Below are positions 1-10,302 of a DNA stretch of 64,000 nt, piece by piece (position 1 is the first letter of the stretch; every line of letters starts with the position of its first letter). Location: NCBI GenBank assembly GCA_023374045.1, contig CM041780.1:170062085-170126084 (forward strand). The letters are read 5' to 3'. The notes under the pieces were generated by a model. It made no database searches, was not told the origin of the DNA, and worked only from the letters and a program-made list of their open reading frames with translations. The DNA comes from Limonium bicolor. Its lineage: Eukaryota > Streptophyta > Magnoliopsida > Caryophyllales > Plumbaginaceae. Both the position numbers and the translations under genes were made by a program.

Positions 1-3000
1 TGCCGTTAGGTTTTTACCCAACACTCAAGAACCAGCTCATGGATGAAACGATATCCAGAGTCAAAAGAAAGATTTCCAAGATTGACCTTTTCCAAATTCT
101 CACTAGATCACTAACTACCCAGAGCAATACCAAAACACTCAGTCCTACAGAGTGCAGAAGCGTAAACCCTAAGCCGTCAATGTCTAATGGAACAACCAAA
201 TAGAAGGAACCAATACCCAAGTAAGTTTCACATCCAAGGTTTAGTTAGTCACACAAGCTGAGTCAGTCACACAACCATTTCCTTTTTAGAAATTCCTCTC
301 TAAGTCAGTTAGCGTTTTCCAAAACATTCCACAAGTCAATCAGCAAAAATATCGGAGTATGAGAAATCGTACCTGGTATGTGAAGAACAATAACTAACTC
401 GAATAAGTGATTCCCCAATAGTAACCTATAATTAAGGTGTTCCAAGTGTCGATTAGTTAAGAGACTTATAAACCCAACAACCTTCTTCACTTACTGATTA
501 ATAGTTTCAGGTTACCATTATTCTCTTACAAAGGTTCGGACTTGACTTGTTAACTAAATCCTTTGTTAGGCCCAACTCGTTTAGTTTGGAATGATTTAGA
601 ATTTATTCCTGAGAGTGGCCCAAACTCTCTTTGGATTGTTAAAGTGGGCTTTTGGAGTTCATAGACTTGGGCTTAGTAGGTTAGCTCAAGACCGTGTTAC
701 GTTTATGTTGCGTAATTAAAACCCATAAGTTAATAGTGACTATTTAATTACACACCAATTAAAACATAAGGTTTATCATATATATATTCTACTTATTATA
801 ACTATCACAAGGATTATTAATTCCCTCAAATATTTTAATGTATTTATTTACATGTACATTTATATATATCTTTATGTATTAAAATTTATCCATAACGTTT
901 TTAGGAAATTTACTATATTTATTAATGTTCAATAACTTCTAGGCTTAACACAACCGACTTATGGTTTATAAAATAATGTGTTTCCTTTATTTATTTAATA
1001 TATATAAGTATACCCGTATTAGAATTTAACTAAGACATTCCCATGTAACTTACTAATTCATTCCAAGCATGTTTCATTAAGTATACTTTTACCACATCTT
1101 AAGATTCTAGCTCTTATAATATCTAGTTATCATAAGTGTTTTTATTAGTTCCTTATTTACTCTAAGTTACTACTTTATTTCCTTTTTAATAAATGCGTGA
1201 AAATATATATATATTTATTCCTTAGCTTAATTAAAAATATTAACTCCCATAAATATAATAAATAAAATGTAGGATAATTAAATTCTTTAGTTTATATAAG
1301 TTTATACTTAAGTAAGTATATACATATGTAAATAATTTCACCTCTCTAATACCAAAACATTTATAAACTTACTGTTATAAAATGTTAATTTAGTTTCCCT
1401 TATTTCCCCAGCTTAAAAGTTAATTACACAACCATACTTTAATTTTTGGTTACATTAAAAACCTTATATTATAGGTTATTCTTATGAAAAACTCATAACA
1501 CAATTTTTAAAACCTTTTACCTTTGCCCAAAAATCCCCAAATTTAATATATAGTAACTATAACATTTTAGACATATTATAAAATTTTTATTTCATAAAAA
1601 TATCTTTTTAAATTAGCCAAATAATTCAAAACCCGTAACTTGTAAAAATCATAACTTATGTTTAAATACTCCCAAACCATACTAATTTACATCAAAATAA
1701 ACTAGATTAAATAAGGAATCTATGGTTAAAATTTCAAGTCAAAATACATTCGGGAAGATATTTAAATTAACCCAACAAGTTAGGACTATTTACTGGAATT
1801 TTATAAACTTATAATAATTATTTAATAGCACGATCTAATCTCGGCCGTCCAATCTCTTAAAACGAGATCAGACGGCCCCTGAACTCCCAGTTCTTCACCG
1901 ATTTCCGAAACCCAGTCGAGTACTAAATCTCAATTTTCTCCTAATCCACAGAACGAAATCGAGTGATTCTTGTTTCTATAGTTTCGAAATCAAATTTCGA
2001 TTCTACTGATACCGGTTTCCCCAATTATAATGCACTATACGATGGAATTCGAATTCAGTTCGAATGTTAGGGTTCCTAATAGTTACAGAGTGCGATTCGA
2101 ACCTCAATCGAACAAATTCTCCTAACCTAACACGTATATGACTAAATTGGAACATGGATTAGGTCGGAAACACGACAAGGTTTGACAAAAATGGAGCAAT
2201 TAATCGGAAACTTACCGGAGTTGTGCGAATTGAGTGAAGTCGAATTCGGGAAAACTGGAAAAACTCGAACTTTGAGCAGTTCACGAGGCCAACTTCGAAG
2301 ATCTATAACTTGCAGCACAGATTGAGTTAGGCTATGTGTAAGGGCTCATTGGAAAGAGCAAACTTAGATCTACATATTGATAGCAAGAACTGATCCTAAC
2401 TCACATCACACGGAAAGAAATTGAAGTCGCAAATCACGAGTTTACCTTACAGTTTTGGTATGATTTTATGTGCTGGCGAAACAGAAATTTTAGTCGCCTT
2501 GTTCTTCCAATCGGTTAAGAATTGGCTTAGGCCATCAACATGAAAGTTTTATAGGAATTAGAGCTCTTCAAACCAGCTAAAGAACATGGAATTTGGATGA
2601 AGAAAGAAGATGTTATGGCTGATCGAAGTTACCTGATTCGAAGAGAAAACTGGAATTGCAGTTTCGGTTTTTGCATGGTGACTACTTTGACTCGATTTTC
2701 CGGTTGATTCAGAATGAGTTAGGGTTTTTATGAGTTATGGTTGTCTAGAGGGAATGTAGGAGAAGACAACAAAGAAGACGGAACTCAAAAATTCCTTAAG
2801 ATGAGAAAGTTATGAAGGTCACAAGATAGGTCAAAATCGGTTTTTCTGTTCCGAAAATCTAGCAGATAAATCGTTTAAGTGTTCTGGGGCACGATTCCCG
2901 AGGCGGCGATGAGTCAGCAGTCCATGCCACGTCAGCCTTTATCAAAATTTTGGCTCTAAACTTCATTTGGTCATAACTTTGGCTAGGATGATCCGTTTTT

Positions 3001-3390
3001 GACGTTCTTTTTATCGATCTTCATTGTTTTCCATAACCTATTTATTGGTATAGGTTTCAAGGCCTGGTTTGACCATTCTCAAAAAGTCAACCCTAGCAAG
3101 GCTTAATTAGCTTGAAGGTTTCTAGAATTTTATATTGACTTTTATGTTTCAAAACAATGTTCCAACACTTCCTAAAATCTTTATAATATAATTGGAGTGT
3201 TTAGAAATTTTCCTAACATTTAGTGACTTATAAATCTTATAATTAAATTCATAATACTATATAATAATATATAATAATTAGGGTTAAATGGGAGAAAACC
3301 CCTAAATAAATTTCACAATTCCATATAATAATTTAACATTAAATAAAAGAAATCCCCTAAATTAATTTAAATTAATTTAGGGGTATTTCA
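1..3390 (-). mobile_element. Element C: 3' LTR (partial), minus strand
   Basis: On the minus strand this segment begins with TGAAATACCCC at 3390, the same LTR start used by the other elements here, and is preceded (3391-3427) by a polypurine tract and stem-loop. It is very AT-rich and non-coding; the short open frames are not convincing. The far end, which should read TGTAAC on the plus strand, is not found, so the LTR continues past the left edge and is longer than 3.39 kb. A GC-rich inverted repeat around 1842-1876 (GGCCGTC with GACGGCC) could form a hairpin. The LTR assignment rests on one terminus plus the pol remnant of the same orientation at 40214-42232. Confidence 0.7.
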
Positions 3391-3711
3391 GTATATCCCC
3401 CTTAAAAGAAACTTCGCCTCGAAGTTTAACAATCAACTAATAGGCACTCACACCGCTTCGGGTGTGCTGAGACAATAATAATTCCAATGAAATTCCATAC
3501 CATTCCAAACCTTTATTTCCATTTCAACATTCCACTCGAGAGTACCGAAATCAGATCAAACTGAATCAAAATATAAACGGAAACAAAACACAAACGTGAC
3601 AAACTACTGTGCCACAATGTAAACCTACGTACATACATACACCTCTCACACTACTAATACTCTTCTCCCTCTACTTGCAAATGCAATAAGGCATAATCCG
3701 GATGAGATAAC
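3391..3711 (-). other. Element C 3' untranslated tail with terminal polypurine tract
   Basis: Read on the minus strand, the tail ends in CTTTTAAGGGGG (3396-3407) just before the LTR, the expected primer for plus-strand DNA synthesis. Immediately upstream is a near-perfect stem-loop (3409-3427, AAACTTCG/CGAAGTTT, 3-nt loop). The remainder is non-coding. The other half of this tail is at 40122-40213; the two parts were separated by element B. Confidence 0.75.
3707..3711. repeat. Target-site duplication of element B (ATAAC), left copy
   Basis: ATAAC directly precedes the LTR start at 3712, and the identical ATAAC follows the LTR end at 40117-40121. A perfect 5-bp duplication 36 kb apart shows that everything between is one integration event plus later nested insertions. 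Confidence 0.9.
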
Positions 3712-5571
3712 TGAAATACCCCGTAATTAAAAATAGTGATTAATTAGGCTAATATGTATTTTAGAAGCTTAATTACACCTAAATAAATATGAGGGAATAA
3801 ATCCTGAAGGAAACGAATCCTTAAAACGGATTAAAAACACAAACGAATATAAAAGCGCGTTATTCGAGGAAACCGAGAAAACGTGACTTTAAACGGATTA
3901 AAAAGACTCGTAATAATTATAATTAATTAAATAGTCATTAATAAATATTAATAAAGGTCTAGAGCCAATAAAATTAATTAAACGAGAAAATTCCAAAAAA
4001 CGGGTACCGGTTAGTAAAACCGTCAAAAACGGTAGGTTGTGGGGTGAGAGTGTAATAAACCCAAGTTGTTGTGTCCCCTTTTGAAAAATAAAAAAAACTC
4101 AAAATCTGTATGGGCTGTGTGTGGGCCGATTTATTGTCCTCTCTCACACCCTCTTAACTCTCTCCTTATACACAAAAGACAAAACAATTAAAAAGGCAAT
4201 GAAATAACTAAAACTAAAAAGCTACTGTACCATACCCTACTCCTCCACGATTTTCTTCTGCACAGAATCCTCTTCTTCATTTCCCTGGCTATGGCAATTT
4301 TGAAACCTAGCCCAAACCGCCCCCTTCTCCTCCATTGTTGAACATCCAAACGAGCTCCAAATGCCACAAATAATATACCGTTAGAATCCCCTTGCTTAGG
4401 AGATCGATTCCCACCTTCCAAAAATTCAAAATGAGCAACTTTATTTTGTGGGTGTGAACGGCTGAAGCGTGGACAGCACCAGCTGAAGCCCCATTTCCCT
4501 CCTATACATTTTCTAAGGTAAGCAAAGAGCTAAACTCTTCTTGTTTTCCCACTGTTTTATTCCTCCTGATGCAAAACCAAAGCCCACGTGAGCACCTTGT
4601 TCCATGTTCAGCTGTTGGGCGTTTCAATGAGGGCTTGAACTTGGTTGTTGTGTTAACTAAAACAAGGAATAAAGAAACAAAAACAAAGAAGGAAAGAAGA
4701 GCAAGAAAACAAGAAGAAGAGAAGACAAGAACTGAAGGTAAATTTACCTCTGTTCAGTTTGTGTAGTGTGTGTGTGTAAGTATATTCTTTAGCAAAAGTG
4801 AACCACCGTAGCCATATAAGTGAAATGAGTGTCATGGTATTGATAGCATTAGTGAATTGTTGAGTTAGAATCTGTCAAAAAAAACAAAATGAATGAGCTG
4901 CTGTAAATGTTGGTTGGAACTGATGCATATACATATAAACTGTCAAATGCATATATATAAACTGACGCAGGTTGCAACTAATTTGATTTGTGAACAACTA
5001 GTGTGAGGATAATGCAAAGTTTTAGGGGAAGCTATGGCAAAATTTAGAGAGAAAACTATGTCACTTAGAAGCTGGTAGCAATTGTAGAAGAGGAAAGAAA
5101 ATGAAACAGAAGTAGCAGCAGCGACTCGGTGAAATTGCAACTGATATGGAAAAAAAATTGACAGAGCGTGTAACTTATCAGTTGGTTGGGTAATGAGGTT
5201 AGAGATGAATATGAGTAAGTTTAAATGCTAGGATAAGTGTTAAAGAAATGCTAGAACAAGAGGGATTAAGATCAGAAACCATGAGGGACTGATTAGAGGA
5301 AGAAGAGAATGAAACAGAGCAAGAAAGAAAACGTAATTCGTAGCAGACCAGTGTTGGTCCGGGACTTAGGCCTTGTATTAAGTCCCGGACCAACCATTCA
5401 AAACGCCCGAGAGTTTGTCAAAGTTTAGGTCCGGGACTTACCCCTTGTAAGAGGACCCGGACCATAGAGTGAAAATAGGCCGAGACTTTCCAACCCTTTG
5501 GGTCCGGGACTTGACCCTTGTACAAGGTCCCGGACCATACCATTAAGAGAGGCCGAGACTTAGACCATGAG
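3712..5571 (+). repeat. Element B 5' LTR, first part
   Basis: Starts TGAAATACCCC and matches 36537-38398 almost base for base. It contains donor-like sites AAG|GTAAG (GT at 4518) and AAG|GTAAAT (GT at 4738), then the hairpin array at 5354-5535. It is cut by element A exactly between the third and fourth hairpins of the array. Short open frames here are also present in the 3' LTR and are not credible genes. Confidence 0.92.
5354..5535 (+). repeat. Hairpin array in B 5' LTR (three of four units)
   Basis: Three long inverted repeats of the form GGTCCGGGACTT...AAGTCCCGGACC lie at 5354-5393, 5428-5463 and 5511-5535, separated by spacers ending CCGAGAGT or CCGAGACT. The fourth unit is at 19822-19862, beyond element A. 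The uninterrupted copy is at 38181-38440. The sense-strand RNA would fold into a row of GC-rich stems. Confidence 0.9.
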
Positions 5572-6353
5572 TGAAATACCCCAAACCTTGGTATGTTGTG
5601 TAAATGTTAAACTATGGTATGTAAAGGCTAAAAGTGCCTTAGAAACAACAGTGAACAATTTAAACCATAGTAAATGCAATAAAGCACTAAGATACGGTTT
5701 GACCAAAAACATGCTCTAAGCTATGAGCGAACTTGGTTAGGACCCAAAGAGCCTACCAAGACTTAATAACATTTAATTATGATTTTATAAGGCTAATTAA
5801 GTCCTTAGGAAACCTTGGTAGACAATGAAACCAAACAAAACATAAATAAATACCTTAAGGTCAATATGGGCTAAAATGTGCTCTAAGCTTGGGATAAATG
5901 TGTATAAGACCTAATGGTCATACCTATGCCTTATTTATATGTTAATGAACATATTAAATCAGTTACTAAAGAAAACCAAGCTTGAAAACAAGTTAAAACA
6001 CAAAAAGTGCTTTAAGGAGTCTTAAAGCACGTTTTTGAAAAATTGTCTTGTAAATGAGTTTTGAATGGCTAAATGTCCATCATTACTCTTTAATTAACAT
6101 GTGTACTATATAGTATCACATTTAGAAGTCTATATCAATGAGAAATCAAAAATTTCACAACAATGTGCCTTGTTTTCATGAATAGTAACTTTTATAAGCT
6201 AGTTGTAACATATAATGTTATAAGTAATTAAATTGGTCAACAAAGACTATAATACCCCTTATGTAATAAAGGGGGCCGGTTTTTAAGTGTGGTGACTCAC
6301 CACTCTTGTTAACATATCAATAAGTAAAGAATGACTAGTTAAGGTACTATTTG

Positions 6354-6363
6354 CTTTATAAGT
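6354..6363 (+). promoter_or_regulatory. Possible TATA box of element A LTR
   Basis: CTTTATAAGT lies about 780 bases into the LTR, just upstream of a CT-rich stretch typical of plant 5' leaders. The same sequence recurs in the 3' LTR (around 15900). The transcription start is inferred, not visible. Confidence 0.35.
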
Positions 6364-7834
6364 TACAAATATCTTCTAAAAAGCAAGTCTATCTTCATTC
6401 TCACTTCCTTTCTCATTTCACACGGTTCCAACCTTCTCCTTCCTCCCTTCTTGCTGTTCTCTCACGGTAATACAGCACCACCACCATGGAAGTCCATCTT
6501 TGATCTCTTGTAAAATCTAGCTCACTTATCCAATCAAAAACAAACACACCATTCTCTTCCTCTCATCAAGCTCTTCATTTCTATCTTCTCAAAACTTCAA
6601 GAGCCCCATTTCGGTGCCATGGAGTTCCACCATTGAAGGAGCTTGAGCTTGTCTTTCCACATATTATTGATCTCCTTTGCTTCTAGGTAAGGAATCTCAA
6701 AGAAAAATCAAGTTTCCTCCATGTTTTGTTGTTGACCGAAAATACTCATTGATGGAGCTCTTTGTGTGACTTTGTTCTAGCTTCATTCCAATCTCTTATG
6801 GACTAGGTGGAGTCCTCCTTCATAGATATTCAAACCCTCTTCAAAGATTAAGGTAAAACAACAACATTAATGTTTTGAAATAATGTAAACCTAGGGTTTA
6901 CAATGAGATGAAGCATAAAGCTTATATACTCATTCAATGTTGGTATATTGTTTAGTAGTTGACAAGGAAAGAAATGCCTTATCGATTTTAAGAGGAACAA
7001 GAAAGAAGTTGTGAGGAAAAGGGTAAATGTGCTATCTCAATGTGGTTTAATGCCTTAGGAGAAATGAGCTTATATTGCTTGTTAAAATGATCTAAGGAGC
7101 CAAAGGTGAATGACCTAGTGAAATGCTCTCAAGGAGTTTATTAAGGGCATATGTATTGTTGGGTGTATTTGCAGGTCAAAGGCATATTTATGTGGGAAAT
7201 TCAGTGTTTAAGGTTTATGCAATTTAAGGGCCTAAGAGCCATGTTATTTAAGGGCCTAAGTGCCAAGCAATTTATGTTATGCACTATATTGTGATGTAGT
7301 GCTAAATGTGTGAAGTTTGTGTATAAAAAAATGTGTTTGATGGATTTTAGGTGTTTTTGGTTGAAATAAGGTAAAAACCTAAGTGTTGGATGTGAGTATG
7401 TACAAGAGAAGCTATGTCCAAATTTTGGAAAATGTGTGAGAAGTTCTAAGTGTTCTAAGAAAGTTTTGGTGAACTAGGAAGTTGTTTAAGGTTTAGGTAA
7501 TGTTGATATCCAAGGAATAAGTGATGTTTAGGTAAGATGTGAAAAAGGAGGTTTAGTTAGTAAGAAAAGAAGCTTGAGAGATGATGTTAAGGTGTAGAGG
7601 AAACACCTTGGTATAGTGGTCATTAAAGGTAAAATACCACTTAGAAATCTTAAGGAGAAAACAACATAAGTGTTAGGAATTTTGGTAAGAGAGAGTAAGT
7701 GTTTAAGGAGTTAAAATGAGTTTTATGGATGTTATATGAAGGTTTAAGGTGCTACATGATGTTAGAACACATTAGGAGGCTTGAGGAAAAGTTTGGAGAG
7801 AGAAAGTTTGACAAGTTTTGGACAACTTCTGATG

Positions 7835-8024
7835 TTGTCCGACCCAGTGGTCCGACCCAGGGTGGGTCGGACAGCCTCTGTTAAGTCACCCGTTGATGTT
7901 TCTGGAATGGTCCGACCCAGAGGTCTTGGGTCGGACATGGGTCGGACATGAGTATTTAGCAGACGGGAAAAGTTTCTGGAACGGTCCGACCCAGCTGTGG
8001 GTCGGACGGTGGGTCGGACGGCCC
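7835..8024 (+). repeat. Hairpin array 1 in A 5' LTR (GTCCGACCCA type)
   Basis: Three blocks of GTCCGACCCA facing TGGGTCGGAC. The second and third are preceded by TTTCTGGAA, which fits the TTCnnGAA pattern of a heat-shock-element half pair. The 3' LTR copy (17383-17558) lacks one 12-base GGGTCGGACGGT unit near the end, so unit number changes by slippage or unequal exchange. Confidence 0.85.
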
Positions 8025-8188
8025 AAAATTATGCAAAAAAAAAGAAAGACAATGTGGTAAGGAGAATCAAAGTGATTTTTGGTTTTAGAATATGCCTAAG
8101 TTCATGTATGAAGTTTGGGTAATTAATGGAGGTGGGAGAAATAATGCAACAAGGTTTGAAAAATGCAATTCTACCAAGCTGTAGCTTT

Positions 8189-8372
8189 TGTCCGGGACCT
8201 AGGTCATGGTTCAAGTCCCGGACCAGGGGTGTAAAATAGGCCGAGAGTCACATAAGGATGTGGTCCGGGACATAGGCCTTGTATAAGGTCCCGGACCACC
8301 CCATTTTAAAAGGCCGAGACTTGAGTTAGCATATGGTCCGGGACTTAAGAAGAGGACCAAGTCCCGACCACT
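8189..8372 (+). repeat. Hairpin array 2 in A 5' LTR (GTCCGGGAC type)
   Basis: Three inverted repeats GTCCGGGAC...GTCCCGGAC with spacers containing GGCCGAGA, closely resembling the array of element B's LTR. The last unit has lost one base of its right arm (GTCCCGACC) relative to the 3' LTR copy at 17727-17908. Confidence 0.85.
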
Positions 8373-9857
8373 ATAAAAACATTGTTTTAGGTTATTAAAA
8401 GATTGTCTAATGATGGGGATTGATGGATAATGTTATAAGGTTGTGTAGGACATGTTTAGGTGAGTTATAGTCACAATTTGGTGGGTGAAAAGTGAAGTAA
8501 AATGAAAGAGTGAAACATGCTAAAAATGTAAAGTTATTTAACCAAGTTAACGGGGAAAAGTTATAAGCATTAGACTTTAAACAAACATGTTACCCCAATT
8601 TTAATAAAAAGTACATGTAATGTTGTCAGTTGTTCGAGAATTGCTCGAGGAACATAAGTGGACGTGGTAAAGTGGACTCGGTGACAGGTATGGTTTTCTT
8701 GAACTGTATCCTACCGGATTACAGGCTTGTATGCCAATGTGTTTTTCTGTATGTTTGCCACGTTTGTGTAAGAAAAACATGTAATGAGTTTACAGTAATT
8801 CAATATGTGGCGTGTCAACTCCGATACATTTAACCTCGGCAGTGTTAACCTTAGTTAACTGAGTCTAGGATCACATGAGAGTTCGGTATTCGGAGTTAAA
8901 CGACCCGAACCATGGACGTACTAACCACGCTATGCGTGTGTTAAATGTGGATATGTGTATGTGAATGTGAATGTAGGGATCTCCCTGTGTGTCTAACACA
9001 GTTGAATACGGTAGATGTGTGATGTGTAGACTCCATAGTGGGGTTCTAACTAATATCTAAAGTAAGTATGTACTAACAGTAGTGAGGAATCCGGTATGGC
9101 CGGTCGCGCGTTGTTTGGGAGAGGGTATCCTTCTTAGCCTTACCCTTCTCTTTGTTATGGTTGTTCCCTCACGGGTTATGATCTCCCATTAGCTTATTCC
9201 AAAGCTTAGCTATTCTGACTTATGATCGGTTTAGGGGGAACATGTGTTTGTGTGGTGTGTTCGGGCCTCCTAACCCGAACCATCTTAACTTAAGTTACTC
9301 GTCCAACTATTAGGACGGTAATGAGTGTTGTTGTTGTTGTATAACGAGCTTACCATGAGAGTGACACCATTCTCTAGGCTCACCAGTGAATTAACTATGT
9401 TTGGGTCGGTTCCTAAGAGGACCGTTCCCGTTATGTTATGTGATGTTGTTGTAAAGCAATTTCTATTGCGATGTTATCATGTGCACGTCGAAACGTGAAA
9501 AGTGTTGTTATGTTTGTTATGTGAGGAATGTTATATGTTGTAAAATATGGAGTGTGTGGATCATGGAAATGAATCCCAGTTTGTGATAAGAGGCGTTTAA
9601 GGTTAACCCGATTTAAGGGTAAGTGTCGTCTATAAAGGAAGTAGCTCCATTAGAGGAGGAACACTCTAGGGATAATGAATACCATGAGTGATTTATCAAG
9701 TAAGGATGTATTATCCGTTTGTTGAGCCCATTGAGGCGAATTGTTATGTGTTATGTGTTTACAGTTGCATGCATGATTTAAATATAATCAATCGCATGCT
9801 AAGACGACAATTAGTTGTGCGTGGCCCGGTAGCATGTGGGCTGCGGGATTACCATAC

Positions 9858-9885
9858 CAGCAAAGGTGCTGAGCCCCTTGGGGGC
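9858..9885 (+). other. Paired stem-loops before the acceptor-like site (element A)
   Basis: CAGCA-loop-TGCTG is followed at once by a CCCC/GGGG stem, then a pyrimidine-rich tract and CAG|G. The same pair occurs in the B (39588-39613), D (30630-30660) and E (35116-35144) LTRs. In F only the first stem survives (58031-58051). Arms vary while pairing is kept. Confidence 0.7.
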
Positions 9886-10270
9886 CACCCTTTCTCTTCT
9901 TTTCCTGTTTCAGGTACAGAGAGCTGGAAGCCGTTCGAGAGTAGGACGGGGTAGACATTGTACATGGGTAATCATTTAAGTGTATATATACAGTAGGTGT
10001 AGTAAGACCGAAATTGTTATCGGCATCAGTTTATAAATACTCGGTATAGTTGAAAGGTGTATGTTGTCGTTGTTGTTAATGGAAATGGATAGTAATGTGT
10101 AGTCGCTCGGGAATTTAGCCCATCAGACCGGTACAATGTACATGTATTAGCCTTGTTAGCCACGTGGGTGGTTAACGGCGTGTAACACCAAGAAGTTAAG
10201 TAATGTGTTGAAGTTTGTTTTCCGCTGCAGTTTGTTGTTAAGTGTGTTTGTCGTTGGATGGGGTGTTACA

Positions 10271-10302
10271 AAAAGTGGTATCAGAGCGAAGTATCGCTCT
10301 GA
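10271..10302 (+). other. Element A primer-binding site inside a hairpin
   Basis: TGGTATCAGAGC at 10276-10287 is complementary to the 3' end of initiator tRNA-Met, the usual primer for minus-strand synthesis in many plant elements. The 3' part of the site forms the left arm of a perfect stem, TCAGAGCGA (10281-10289) with TCGCTCTGA (10294-10302), loop AGTA. Confidence 0.92.

Larger units (their letters stand above)
6687..9913 (+). other. Possible leader intron inside element A LTR
   Basis: A strong donor-like site (TCTAG|GTAAGG) at 6687 and an acceptor-like CTTTTCCTGTTTCAG|G ending at 9913 bracket most of the LTR, including both hairpin arrays. Equivalent donor/acceptor pairs occur in the B, D, E and F LTRs at matching places. 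Splicing would leave a short leader of the early exon plus about 360 bases of U5. This is inferred from motif position and conservation only. Confidence 0.4.
5572..10270 (+). repeat. Element A 5' LTR
   Basis: Begins TGAAATACCCC and ends GGGGTGTTACA, an imperfect 11-bp terminal inverted repeat. In order it holds a probable TATA region near 6354, a CT-rich leader, donor-like sites (GT at 6687 and 6853), two hairpin arrays (7835-8024, 8189-8372), paired stem-loops (9858-9885), a U-rich tract with CAG|G at 9911-9913, and a terminal stem-loop (10155-10174, TTAGCCAC/GTGGTTAA). It differs from the 3' copy mainly by small indels between about 6.4 and 9.1 kb; the last 1.1 kb is almost identical. Confidence 0.93.

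Noticed and set aside
1..3390. Host intergenic DNA
   Set aside because: The TGAAATACCCC terminus at 3390 next to a polypurine tract and stem-loop on the minus strand identifies it as an LTR.
4188..4421. 77-codon open frame on the minus strand of B's LTR
   Set aside because: Within an LTR leader region, not maintained as a frame in the 3' LTR copy, no domain.
7835..8372. CRISPR-like array
   Set aside because: Units are inverted repeats with short variable loops inside a plant LTR; no constant direct repeats with unique spacers and no cas genes.
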